A model generated the notes under the pieces. The model had not been told where the DNA came from, made no database searches, and saw only the letters and a list, made by a program, of their open reading frames with translations. From Salinibacter sp. 10B (GTDB taxonomy: Bacteria > Bacteroidota > Rhodothermia > Rhodothermales > Salinibacteraceae): 64,000 nt of DNA. The stretch lies in contig NZ_MQWC01000004.1 in NCBI RefSeq assembly GCF_002954405.1, positions 1,849,909-1,913,908 on the forward strand, given 5' to 3'. The position numbers and the translations under genes are program-made. Within the stretch, counting starts at the first letter, position 1. Every line of letters begins with the position of its first letter. Shown here in pieces: positions 1 through 8,264 of this stretch.

Positions 1-837
1 CCACGCCTCGGCAATCTGCTGACGCTCGTCCGGCGCGTAGCTGCAACGGAATCCCGGCACGTGCCCACGGATCGACTCCGCCAACTCCTCCGGCGTAAAA
101 CTGAACGCCCCCACGTTGTACCCCTCCCGCACCGTGAGCCCCTCCCCCTCCGCCCCCATCAGGTCCAGGGTCGCCCCAATCGCATCCGGCATGTACATCA
201 TCGGCAGCCGCGCCCCCCGATCCAGAAAACACGTGTAGTCCTCCCCCTCCGCCGCTCGCCTCAGCATCTCGACCGCGTAGTCGGTCGTCCCGCCCCCCGG
301 CGCCGTCTTGTAGCTGATTAACCCCGGATACCGCAGGCTCCGCACGTCTACCCCGAACCGGCGGTGATAGTACCGGCACAACAGCTCCCCGCTGCGCTTG
401 GTCACCCCGTAGATCGTCGTCGGGTCCAACACCGTCTGCTGCGGGGTGTTCTCCTTCGGCGTCGACGGCCCGAACACCGCAATCGAAGAGGGCCAAAACA
501 CCCGCAGCCCCTCCCCCCGAGCCAGATCAAGCACATTTTTGAGCCCGCCCATGTTGACCTCCCACGTCCGGTCGGGCTGCTGCTCTCCGGTCGCCGACAG
601 CAGGCTCGCCAGGTGGTAGACCGTCCCGACGTCGTAGGCAGAGATTACCTCCGCAAGGGCCGCCCGGTCCCGCACGTCCGCCTCCTCAAAGGGCCCCTCC
701 CGCGGCTGCCCATTCGACGCCGGCGGCGGCTTCAGGTCCAGGCCCACCACCTGCCGCGCCCCGTGGCGCTCGCGCAGCGCCGCAACCAGCTCGCTGCCAA
801 TCTGACCGTTGGCGCCGGTGACCAGAAAGCGGGACAT
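1..837 (-). CDS. tdh: L-threonine 3-dehydrogenase, SDR type (3' end beyond window)
   Basis: NAD-dependent short-chain dehydrogenase that oxidises L-threonine to 2-amino-3-ketobutyrate in the cytoplasm. 279 residues are visible and the frame is open at the left edge, so the C-terminus is missing. The Rossmann motif GANGQIG is at residues 8-14, the catalytic region WPSSIAVFG at 115-123 and YGVTK (Tyr143, Lys147) follows. The stretch LRYPGLIS plus PGGGTTDYAVE around 168-190 is characteristic of SDR-type threonine dehydrogenases rather than of UDP-glucose 4-epimerases, the main alternative. The ATG at 837 directly precedes the glycine-rich loop, so no earlier start is plausible. It is divergent from the Lrp-type regulator at 1072, and shared control is possible. 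Confidence 0.82.
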   Translation of the reverse strand, partial: MSRFLVTGANGQIGSELVAALRERHGARQVVGLDLKPPPASNGQPREGPFEEADVRDRAALAEVISAYDVGTVYHLASLLSATGEQQPDRTWEVNMGGLKNVLDLARGEGLRVFWPSSIAVFGPSTPKENTPQQTVLDPTTIYGVTKRSGELLCRYYHRRFGVDVRSLRYPGLISYKTAPGGGTTDYAVEMLRRAAEGEDYTCFLDRGARLPMMYMPDAIGATLDLMGAEGEGLTVREGYNVGAFSFTPEELAESIRGHVPGFRCSYAPDERQQIAEAW

Positions 838-1006
838 ACAGTCGAGGAAGATCCATTTGGAAAAACGATTCTCGGATACTCCCTCTACGTGTTCTTCCCC
901 CCCTCGTTCGGAACCGCTTCCACCCCGAGGCGGCATTAATTCCGATTTCGGAAAGCGCTTCCATCCAGATCTTTACGCGTTCTCCAAAAATATTTTCAGT
1001 TTTCGC

Positions 1007-1035
1007 TTGACAAACCAAAGAAAGTAGAGTAGGAT
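1007..1035 (+). promoter_or_regulatory. Possible sigma70-like promoter of the lrp-type gene
   Basis: TTGACA at 1007-1012 and TAGGAT at 1030-1035 are separated by 17 bases, and the start codon lies 36 bases downstream. The match to the classical consensus is good, but many Bacteroidota relatives use a different promoter pattern, so this is tentative. Confidence 0.4.
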
Positions 1036-1071
1036 AGGGTCGAGTCAAAAAGAAATAGCAATCGGAGGACA

Positions 1072-1572
1072 GTGGCACACAGCATTGACGAAATTGACAC
1101 CAAAATCCTCGAGCTTCTTCAGCAGGACGGTCGCATGAAGCGCAGCGACGTCGCCGACGAAGTCGACCTATCGATCTCCGCCGTGAGTGAGCGGATGCGA
1201 AAGTTGGAGGAGCGCGGTGTCATTCAGGGATACAAAGCCATCGTCGATGCCAAGCGCCTGCGTCTCGACATCACGGCGTTCATCCGCGTCTCGGTTGATG
1301 GATCGGAGCACTACTCCACCTTCATCGACCGCGTGACCAGCATGGAACAGGTCCTGGAGGTGCATTCCATCACGGGCGCCGGTTCGCATGTGTTGAAAGT
1401 GCGGACCAAGAATACGACCACGCTGGAGCATTTCCTGTCGGAGATTCAGGCGATTCCGGGAATTACGCAGACCACCACCAGCATTGTGCTGAGCACCTTT
1501 AAGGAGTCGCGCGCAGTTCCCGCCGAACCGATGGAGCTCTACGACTACGAAGAGGTCACGTCGGAGTCGTAG
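1072..1572 (+). CDS. Lrp/AsnC family transcriptional regulator
   Basis: 166-residue feast/famine regulator that binds DNA as a multimer in response to an amino acid. An N-terminal winged helix-turn-helix spans about residues 5-60 ([11 protein letters not shown], then [15 protein letters not shown]), and an effector-binding RAM domain about 65-150. The start is GTG at 1072, chosen because GGAGGA lies 7 bases upstream and no ATG fits. glnA begins 85 bases downstream on the same strand, so the two may be co-transcribed and the regulator probably senses glutamine or nitrogen status. The lrp-glnA arrangement is also known from haloarchaea. The specific ligand cannot be read from the sequence. Confidence 0.87.
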   Translation: MAHSIDEIDTKILELLQQDGRMKRSDVADEVDLSISAVSERMRKLEERGVIQGYKAIVDAKRLRLDITAFIRVSVDGSEHYSTFIDRVTSMEQVLEVHSITGAGSHVLKVRTKNTTTLEHFLSEIQAIPGITQTTTSIVLSTFKESRAVPAEPMELYDYEEVTSES

Positions 1573-1657
1573 TCATAAGCTCGACGAGATCAGCCGCCTA
1601 CCAAGCGAGGGCATCCCGTTCGAGCGTATCCACTCACTTAGACCCAACACTCAACAC

Positions 1658-2998
1658 ATGGCCACAAAAGACGACGTCCTGAACCAGATCGAGTCGGAGG
1701 ATGTAGATTTTCTGCGTCTGCAGTTCACCGACATCCTCGGAACGGTTAAGAACGTTTCGATCCCGGCGAGCCAAGCCAAAAAAGCCTTCCACGAAGGAAT
1801 ATACTTCGACGGGTCCTCAATCGAGGGCTTTGTGCGAATCCAAGAATCGGATATGCGGTTGGAGCCGGACCCGGACACCTTCGCCGTTTTGCCATGGCGA
1901 AGCCGACGCGAAGATGATACCGTCACCGCTCGCCTCATTTGCGACGTCATTAATACCTCGACGGGCGAGCCGTTTGAGGGAGACCCTCGATTCGTGCTGA
2001 AGCGCGCGCTCGCTCGGGCCAATGAGATGGGCTTCGAGATGAACGCGGGTCCGGAGCCGGAATTCTTCGTCTTCGAGAACGACGAGGACGGCCGGGCCAC
2101 GACGCAGACCCACGACGCCGGCGGCTACTTCGACCTGGCCCCGAAGGACTCCGCACAGGAGATTCGGGCCGACATTATTTACACCCTCCAGGCGATGGGC
2201 TTCGAGGTTGAAGCCAGTCACCACGAGGTGGCCCGCGGCCAGCACGAAATCGACTTCAAGTACGCCGACGGGCTGACGACGGCGGACAACATTGCGACCT
2301 TCCGGTCGGTGGTGCGCGCGGTAGCGGAGCTACACGGCGTCCACGCCACCTTCATGCCCAAACCCATTTCCGGCATCAACGGCTCGGGCATGCATACGCA
2401 CATCTCGCTCTTCGAAGGCGGCGAGAATGCGTTCCACGACGATGACGACGAGTTCAACCTGAGCGATACGGCGTACCAGTTCCTGGGCGGCATCCTGGAG
2501 CACGCCCCGGCCCTTACGGCCATCTGCAACCCGACGGTCAACTCGTACAAGCGGCTCGTGCCCGGATATGAGGCGCCGATCTACGTGGCTTGGAGTGACG
2601 TGAACCGTTCGGCCCTCGTGCGCAAGCCCGCCGCGCGCATTCCGGCGGCCTCCCGCATCGAGCTCCGCTCTCCGGACCCGTCATGCAATCCGTACCTGGC
2701 CCTTGCGGTCATGCTGCATGCCGGCCTCGATGGAATTGAAAACGACCTCCAGGCCCCCAATCCGGTCCGCGAAAACATCTACGAGTTCACCGAGGCGGAC
2801 CGCGAGGAACGCGGCATCAATACGCTCCCGAGCACGCTCGGTCAGGCCGTAACGGCCCTAAAGGAGGACGACGTCATCCTCAATGCCCTCGGGCCGCACG
2901 TGAGCGAGAAGTTCCTCCAGGCGAAGACGCAGGAATACACGGAATTCCTCGCGTCGGTCTCACAGTGGGAGCTCGATCGCTACCTGGAAACATTCTAG
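1658..2998 (+). CDS. glnA: Glutamine synthetase, type I
   Basis: ATP-dependent ligation of ammonia to glutamate, the central nitrogen assimilation step; a cytoplasmic dodecamer. 446 residues, normal for the short GSI-alpha class. Visible motifs include FDGSSIEGF near residue 50, the metal-binding GPEPEFF, the glutamate/ATP-site [23 protein letters not shown] and [12 protein letters not shown]. The Tyr-containing adenylylation loop of GSI-beta enzymes is not apparent, so control is probably by feedback and by the neighbouring Lrp-type protein. Several long stretches (for example [17 protein letters not shown] and the [10 protein letters not shown] terminus) match remembered haloarchaeal GlnA closely, which points to transfer. 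No clear Shine-Dalgarno precedes the ATG. A strong terminator follows at 3066. Confidence 0.95.
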   Translation: MATKDDVLNQIESEDVDFLRLQFTDILGTVKNVSIPASQAKKAFHEGIYFDGSSIEGFVRIQESDMRLEPDPDTFAVLPWRSRREDDTVTARLICDVINTSTGEPFEGDPRFVLKRALARANEMGFEMNAGPEPEFFVFENDEDGRATTQTHDAGGYFDLAPKDSAQEIRADIIYTLQAMGFEVEASHHEVARGQHEIDFKYADGLTTADNIATFRSVVRAVAELHGVHATFMPKPISGINGSGMHTHISLFEGGENAFHDDDDEFNLSDTAYQFLGGILEHAPALTAICNPTVNSYKRLVPGYEAPIYVAWSDVNRSALVRKPAARIPAASRIELRSPDPSCNPYLALAVMLHAGLDGIENDLQAPNPVRENIYEFTEADREERGINTLPSTLGQAVTALKEDDVILNALGPHVSEKFLQAKTQEYTEFLASVSQWELDRYLETF

Positions 2999-3065
2999 CG
3001 TAGCCCCCGGCGGACGACCTTCGATTTCTTCGGTCGTCGTCTACCGTACAGGCCACATTCTCACG

Positions 3066-3104
3066 ACGGCTGACCTCTTTCTTCGAGAGGTCAGCCGTTT
3101 TTTC
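3066..3104 (+). terminator. Rho-independent terminator of glnA
   Basis: A perfect 13-bp stem (3066-3078 with 3086-3098) has a 7-base loop and is followed by a run of six T. It lies 68 bases after the glnA stop. Confidence 0.9.
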
Positions 3105-3165
3105 TTGTTGGGACCCCATCATGGGATTAGCAAAGGGAAAGCGCCCGGACATTCCGCTCTCCGAG

Positions 3166-3340
3166 TCAGGGCGCACTCTGAAAGCACTTCCTCCCTTTGG
3201 TCAGGGCGCACTCTGAAAGCACTTCCTCCCTTTGGTCAGTGCGCACTCTGAAAGCACTTCCTCCCTTTGGTCAGGGCGCACTCTGAAAGCACTTCCTCCC
3301 TTTGGTCAGGGCGCACTCTGAAAGCACTTCCTCCCTTTGG
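3166..3340. repeat. Five tandem copies of a 35-bp repeat
   Basis: Units begin at 3166, 3201, 3236, 3271 and 3306 and each starts TCAGGGCGCACTCTG. Only the third unit differs, by one base (TCAGTGCGC). No spacers separate the units. A sixth partial unit runs into a palindrome at about 3346-3372 (GCGCCGTT...AACGGCGC). A single diverged version of repeat plus palindrome occurs at 27038-27103, so this is a locally amplified member of a dispersed intergenic repeat. Confidence 0.93.
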
Positions 3341-3537
3341 TCAGGGCGCCGTTGAGCGCGAACGGCGCTACGGAGGCCGCTTCATGCAGCGCCGGACCGG
3401 ACGTTTCCCACTCCTACCCCGGCAGGGCCTCTTCGTACCTGAGGCCTGCAACTGGACTTCGTATTAGACCGGCTATCAATCAAACCCAGTCCCTCAAGCT
3501 CCCTCTCGATCTCTGTCTCGAAACCCACAATAACAAA

Positions 3538-3568
3538 GGCCCCTTGCCTTTCATCAGGCAAAGGGGCC
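3538..3568. terminator. Hairpin terminator, probably bidirectional
   Basis: GGCCCCTTGCCT pairs with AGGCAAAGGGGCC around a 6-base loop with one bulge. On the plus strand it is followed by CTCTTTTTG; on the minus strand it lies 63 bases after the stop of the CBS gene. The remaining bases between 3373 and 3537 show no gene. Confidence 0.7.
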
Positions 3569-3630
3569 TCTTTTTGTCTGCGTGACTGGCGCGTCAATCG
3601 TTCAAATCCGCACGGCGCGAGGGCGTTATT

Positions 3631-4101
3631 CTACAGCGAGGCCACGACCTTCAACATGTCCATCGCCGTGATGATACCCCGGATCTGGTCGTTCTCGGTG
3701 ACAAACACGCGGTGGATCCCCCCTCGGTGCATTACCTGCGCCACCTGCTGAATAGGAGTACGCTCGTTCACGTCGTATACCTGCGGCGTCATCACGTGCT
3801 CGGCCGTCGTCTCGTCCCCCTCCGTCACGCGCAGGTCCTCCAGATCCTCCTCCGAGTACTGTGCTTCCAGCTCGTGCCGGTAGTACGCGGACGGCCGCTC
3901 AGTGGCCGGCTCCCCGGCCGAACTGCTGTGTCGAGCGAGATCCGTGAGCGATATGACCCCCACTAGCGTGCCCCCGTCCACGACCGGGGCGCCCGAGATG
4001 CTGTGGTCGACCAAAAATTGGGCCACCCGATCGAGCGGCCAGTCGGCCTCGACGGTTTTGACATCCGTCGTCATCAAGTCTTTGGCACTATTCCACTTCA
4101 T
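3631..4101 (-). CDS. CBS-domain pair protein
   Basis: 156 residues made almost entirely of two CBS motifs (about 8-60 and 98-155), the module that binds adenine nucleotides and regulates partner enzymes or channels. The first repeat shows SISGAPVVDGGTLVGVISLTD; the second GGIHRVFVTENDQIRGIIT. No catalytic domain is attached, so it is a stand-alone sensor. The ATG at 4101 is preferred because the frame upstream encodes no domain-like sequence. A sister protein of the same layout lies at 14233-14739. Confidence 0.85.
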   Translation of the reverse strand: MKWNSAKDLMTTDVKTVEADWPLDRVAQFLVDHSISGAPVVDGGTLVGVISLTDLARHSSSAGEPATERPSAYYRHELEAQYSEEDLEDLRVTEGDETTAEHVMTPQVYDVNERTPIQQVAQVMHRGGIHRVFVTENDQIRGIITAMDMLKVVASL

Positions 4102-4380
4102 AGGAAAGAGGGTATACGTCAGCAGAGAGCAAAAAGGAACCAACAATTCGACTCTGGCACCCCCTATCGATCTTCCGGATCGGTGTTGCGGCGGTTCTGT
4201 GGAGCACTCGCGAATTTCGTGCGCACCCACGCGATGGCGTAGACCCACGAAGGGGGATGGAGTCTTGGACGGCGGAGTTCTGGCGTGCATCGGTTGCGCC
4301 GGAACGGCTTGTGAACGGAAGAGCGCAAATCGTTCTTAGAGGAGGCCGGAGGTTTTTTCACTCTTTTTCGACCACGCTCG

Positions 4381-5400
4381 ATGTCTCCCTCAATCCTCAT
4401 CACCGGTGCCACCGGCACCATCGGCGCGCTGCTCGTACGCACGCTCGCCGCCCGTTCCATTCCGGCCCGGGCCCTCGTCCGGTCTCATGAGGGAGCGCGT
4501 TCGCTCCGTTCCCTCTCCTCTATCGAGGTCGTACAAGGAACCCTCGAAGAACCGGATTCCATCGAGGCTGCCCTCACAGGAATCACGCGCGTGTTCGTAT
4601 GCACCTCCCCGGCCCCCGAGCAGGTCGTCCTTCAGGGCAATGTCGTAGAGGGTGCCGAGCGCACTCGTCGCCCGATCCATCTCGTCGCGGTGTCGGCCAT
4701 TGGGGCCGTGCCCCCAGACGTCCCGCTCCAGTTGGCCCAATGGCATCGGGTCACCGAGGCCCAAATCCGAAGCACCGCTCTTCCGGCCACCATCCTTCGC
4801 CCGCAGTTTCTCATGCAAACCCTGCTGCGTGCCGCCCCTTCGATCCAATCCGAAAATATGCTCTGCGGCTCCTTCAGTCATGCCCGCCTGCCGATCGTAG
4901 ACGCGCGCGACGTGGCAGACGCGGCCGCTGCAATCCTTACGACGCCTGACGCCGGGCCGCCCACCGGCAACGGCGAACAAACGAACGAACACGCGGGACA
5001 GTCCTATTCTCTCACGGGACCGCAGGCCCTTTCCTACAACGAAATTGCGGCGCTCTTTTCAAAAGAGCTCGGCCGCCCGATCCGCTATATCGACATGCCC
5101 GCCGACGCTTATCAGGAGTACCTCATGAGTCGGCGCCTGCCGCAATGGAAAGTGGATGACCTGACCCTGCTGGCCCGTTCGTTTCGGAACGGACACGTAT
5201 GGCCGGTCTCCTCCGATGTCGCCAGCCTCACGGGCCGTCCTGCCCGCACACTGCGTCAATTCATTCACGACTATTCGTCTGAGTTCCAGCCCCACGAGTC
5301 CGCACTCCCTGCCCAGGACCTGTGCCTGCAGTGTGCTACGCCCTTCTGGTCTCTGACTCCTACTGCTTCTTCCTCACATCGATCGCAGGTGTCGTCCTGA
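4381..5400 (+). CDS. NmrA-like NAD(P)-binding protein
   Basis: 339-residue atypical short-chain dehydrogenase/NmrA family member. The N-terminal GATGTIGALLVRTLAAR (residues 8-24) is the dinucleotide-binding loop. Family members are NAD(P)H sensors or quinone/isoflavone-type reductases, and the substrate cannot be assigned. The catalytic Tyr-x3-Lys of classical SDRs is not evident, consistent with NmrA-type proteins. The last 35 residues are Ser/Thr/Pro rich and include two Cys. It stands alone between a divergent CBS gene and a tRNA. Confidence 0.78.
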   Translation: MSPSILITGATGTIGALLVRTLAARSIPARALVRSHEGARSLRSLSSIEVVQGTLEEPDSIEAALTGITRVFVCTSPAPEQVVLQGNVVEGAERTRRPIHLVAVSAIGAVPPDVPLQLAQWHRVTEAQIRSTALPATILRPQFLMQTLLRAAPSIQSENMLCGSFSHARLPIVDARDVADAAAAILTTPDAGPPTGNGEQTNEHAGQSYSLTGPQALSYNEIAALFSKELGRPIRYIDMPADAYQEYLMSRRLPQWKVDDLTLLARSFRNGHVWPVSSDVASLTGRPARTLRQFIHDYSSEFQPHESALPAQDLCLQCATPFWSLTPTASSSHRSQVSS

Positions 5401-5483
5401 TCCTGCATTCATGAGCGCGGTTGGAACCCCCGCTCTTCGGGTTCGTGCCGAAGTACGACGACAGACCGTCGCCGTCTCTTTTT

Positions 5484-5557
5484 GGGCCCGTAGCTCAGTT
5501 GGTTAGAGCAGTCGACTCATAATCGATCGGTCGTGGGTTCGAGTCCCGCCGGGCCCA
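5484..5557 (+). tRNA. tRNA with CAU anticodon (Ile2 or elongator Met)
   Basis: Complete cloverleaf of 74 bases: acceptor GGGCCCG/CGGGCCC, D arm GCTC/GAGC, anticodon stem GTCGA/TCGAT around loop CTCATAA, T arm GTGGG/CCCGC, discriminator A. The anticodon CAU does not separate lysidine-modified tRNA-Ile2 from elongator Met by eye. The anticodon-stem and variable-loop sequence recalls E. coli ileX, which slightly favours Ile2. CCA is not encoded. Confidence 0.93.
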
Positions 5558-5777
5558 CTCTTTTCCCCTTTCCTCGCACTGGCGCTACACGAGACGCTTC
5601 TGAACGCGCATCTCGTCGGCCGGCGAGTCGATGACAGGCGCGAGCATGCGTTCGACGATTCGCCGCAACGGCAGTCGGGGGCGCCCCCCCACTCCCAGAT
5701 CGGATAGGCATGGCTCCCCAAATCCGTTAAAGTGCAAGGGTGGTTCGCCTCTTTCTCTCGGTTTGAAGGCAAACAGG

Positions 5778-6510
5778 CTACGGAACCTGCACGACAGTTC
5801 CACTCCCCGGAATCAGCACGTCCTGGGTGGCCCAAAGCGTCCCGTCCGTGCCAAACGTTTTGGCCGTGAGCATCGGAATGGTCGTGTTGTAGTAGGCGTC
5901 CCCCTACCACCTTCCCATCATCAAATTTGCCGTCGAGGACGAGAAAGTACGCCCGAAGGGTGTCACTTTCCGCTCTCGTGTAGTGATCGCGGCGCTCTGC
6001 CTCTAAGAGACTGTTTTGATTTTTGAGCGGGTTTGAGAATCGACGAGATATTTCGCAGGAATTGGAGGGCCGTCCGTTGCTCAGAAGGAGCCCCTGTTGG
6101 ATCCCGACGATCTGCAGTCGTCGCGCTCTTCCTGAACTGTCATCGTGGGAAACCAAAACAGTCTCTAAGTCCCGAACCGCATGGGCGGTGTAGCTGTCTC
6201 GTCCCGCTGCGAGAATGTGAGTCGGCGCCCCGATGGTGATCTGGATCTGCTCAGATGGGCCTTCAGCGCGGTCTTGAGACTGTCGAGTCCGGCCACGGTC
6301 GGCTCGTATCCCTCCTGTAGTTGACCTCGATCTGGAGCCGCGAAACGGATTCATCGTCCAGAAAGGTCTCGGCCAACGCTGCGGGCGCCGCCTCGCTATC
6401 GAACAAGTTCGCCTCCTCCCCGTCGTCGGCCCCGAACCCGTTGGATTCGTGGCCGCGGAGCAGCCGTGCGACGCCGAGAAGCGTGACGGTGCACAGTAGC
6501 CGCCCCCCAT
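5778..6510 (-). pseudogene. Decayed gene interrupted by a MITE
   Basis: Coding-like segments in different frames can be joined. From the 5' side: ADDGEEANLFDSEAAPAAL, then VAGLDSLKTALKAHL, then ITIGAPTHILAAGRDSYTAH, then after the MITE (6007-6165) RAESDTLRAYFLVLDGKFDD, then AKTFGTDGTLWATQDVLIPG, ending GTVVQVP at a TAG (5778-5780). Removing the MITE and one TAA copy restores the frame across its site. At 5900-5904 a C run (G run on the coding strand) is one base too long, and at least two further shifts occur upstream. The family is not recognised. Between the tRNA and this remnant (5558-5777) no gene was identified. Confidence 0.7.
6007..6165. mobile_element. MITE copy A (159 bp, TAA target duplication)
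   Basis: Terminal inverted repeats GAGACTGTTTTGATTT (left) and the complement of GAGACTGTTTTGGTTT (right) are flanked by TAA on both sides (6004-6006 and 6166-6168). It is nearly the reverse complement of copy B at 58397-58554. No transposase is encoded. A TNA target duplication and GAG-type ends would fit mobilisation by an IS5-family (IS1031-like) transposase, which is inference. Confidence 0.85.
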
Positions 6511-6614
6511 TCCTACACCGCTTTGATCCTAATACCTAGGCCGGTTCGGATCGGAATTTTATTTTTGTTTTTCCCACAGAGTCAGTTCCCAAAACCCAAC
6601 ACGAGGTGTTATTC

Positions 6615-7235
6615 ATGCAAGCCCTGAATGCTCAACAATCTCTCGTTCGCCTCCTCCTGTCCTATGTCGTCCTGGGCATTGCCGTCGTGCTTCTTCAGGG
6701 GTGTACCGACCCCGTAAGTGTTCCCGCCGAAGAAGAGACCTCTCTTGCTGCCACTTCCAGCGCCACTGCCGACGCGAAGATGGGTCCAGGCCAAGCGGCC
6801 GGAACGCAGGACGAGACAATCGCTGGTATCGCTGCGAATACCCCAAACTTCTCGATTCTCGTCCAGGCGCTCACGGAGGCAGGTCTGGTCGAGACGCTTA
6901 ACGGCGACGGTCAGTATACCGTATTTGCTCCCTCAAACGCCGCCTTTGCCGCCCTTATCGACGAGTTGGATGGGGTTGACAGCGCAGAAGAGCTCCTCGC
7001 CCTGCCGGCGCTCAAATCGATCCTCCTCTACCACGTCGCACCGGGCCGGCGGTTTGCACGAACGGTCACCCGACAGAAGCGCATCAACACGCTCAACGGT
7101 GCATTTCTGTTCGTCGACGAGACCATTCTCACCGACGCCAATAACCGAACCTCCGAAATCGTTGGGGTCGACATTGCAGCACGCAATGGCGTGATCCACG
7201 AAATCGATACTGTTGTGCTGCCCCCGCTGAATTAG
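6615..7235 (+). CDS. Fasciclin-domain lipoprotein
   Basis: 206 residues. An N-terminal signal ends in the lipobox-like LLQGC near residue 30, so the protein is probably a lipid-anchored envelope protein. The single fasciclin (FAS1) domain fills about residues 72-206: TIAGIAANTPNFSILVQAL, then YTVFAPSNAAFAALI, then LLYHVAPG and the closing NGVIHEIDTVVLPP. FAS1 domains mediate adhesion or ligand binding. ATG 6615 is chosen over GTG 6606 because ACGAGG sits 8 bases upstream. The following 330 bases (7236-7565) show no gene. Confidence 0.9.
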   Translation: MQALNAQQSLVRLLLSYVVLGIAVVLLQGCTDPVSVPAEEETSLAATSSATADAKMGPGQAAGTQDETIAGIAANTPNFSILVQALTEAGLVETLNGDGQYTVFAPSNAAFAALIDELDGVDSAEELLALPALKSILLYHVAPGRRFARTVTRQKRINTLNGAFLFVDETILTDANNRTSEIVGVDIAARNGVIHEIDTVVLPPLN

Positions 7236-7565
7236 TTGGTCTTGCGGAGTGCTCCATTTCTAAGAGAAGAGTGCACCAGTGACGGCATCTTCGGCCCGGT
7301 GTTCAACACGGCTCTTGGCACATCCTTGGGGCACGTGTTCTCAATCCGGGCGATGATGCCCACCTCTGGTCGATGCTCTGATCGATCTCTCCGAGTCTGG
7401 CGTACCCAGGGTTCAGAAGCCATCCTGGGACGGCTCTTCCCTTCGACCTACGACGGCCAGACCGACACTCCCCCCAGGCTCCCACAAATTCAGATTGTGG
7501 CGGGTTCGGGTATTGGTATGTCCACATACTGAGATGCCCCAACCAAAACGGAAGAGGCTGCGTCC

Positions 7566-8105
7566 CTATTCCGCCTCTACGAACGTTACGATGGCCCGCG
7601 CCGGGACCAACAGCGAGTCGCTCTGTGTCTCCCCGGCGCTCGGTCGTGCGAAGACGAGATGACGTAGGGCGTCCATTCCGATTCTGTATCGTGGTCGTCC
7701 ATTTGTACGCGGAACGTTCGCCTCTCCCGCTCCTGGTTGACCGCGACAAGAACCGCCGTCTCCACTCGGCCGCCCGGCAGACCGATACCATCCGGCCCTG
7801 AGCCGCCTGCTCGGGCGTGGCCTCATCGGAGCGCTGAACGGCGAGGCACATGACCCGCGGTTGCAGGAAGTGACTGGAATTGTCCAGCCCTCACAGCAGC
7901 CTGGAATCGTAGATGATGCTGGTGCTCTGGTTTTTGTCGATGTAGACCAGCCCATCTTTGTAGTCGTCCGGGCTCACGCCCAGCCCCCACGGCCACGACG
8001 ACGCATTTGCCACCGTCACGTCTATGTGGAGCACGGGGGCCCGTAGAGCGCCGGGGCCCTGCTCAGATCCCGTCCGCAAATCAGGGACTGGTTTGTCAGC
8101 ACGTG
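7566..8105 (-). pseudogene. Remnant of a GH30-type glycoside hydrolase C-terminus
   Basis: Only about 170 codons of the C-terminal beta-sandwich remain, broken by frameshifts. Fragments in order: IDVTVANASSWPWGLGVS, then DDYKDGLVYIDKN, then YDSRLL, then (new frame) AVQRSDEATPEQAAQ, then (new frame) TAVLVAVNQERERRTF, and finally SDSLLVPARAIVTFVEAE ending at 7566. The NASSW...SPDDYKDGLVYIDKN signature is typical of GH30 enzymes such as endo-beta-1,6-galactanases. The catalytic barrel is absent from the window, so this is a decayed 3' end, not a functional gene. Confidence 0.65.
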
Positions 8106-8264
8106 AGAGATCGAACTAGACATACATGACCGAGAACATGTACCTTGGCCTCCCCCCAAAACGGGGACGTGCACGCCGGGAATGCTCTCGTCCCCCTCCG
8201 GTGCTGGTCTCGTTCCCAGTGACCCAACGGCTTCTTCCCTTTCGCACTGCCTTGCTCTCCTTCT

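Noticed and set aside
3166-3340. Tandem 35-bp repeats as a CRISPR array
   Set aside because: Units abut directly with no spacers and no cas genes are present.
5503-6510. 335-codon minus frame as a single intact gene
   Set aside because: It runs through a MITE and into the tRNA, and coding-like segments switch frames; it is a pseudogene region.
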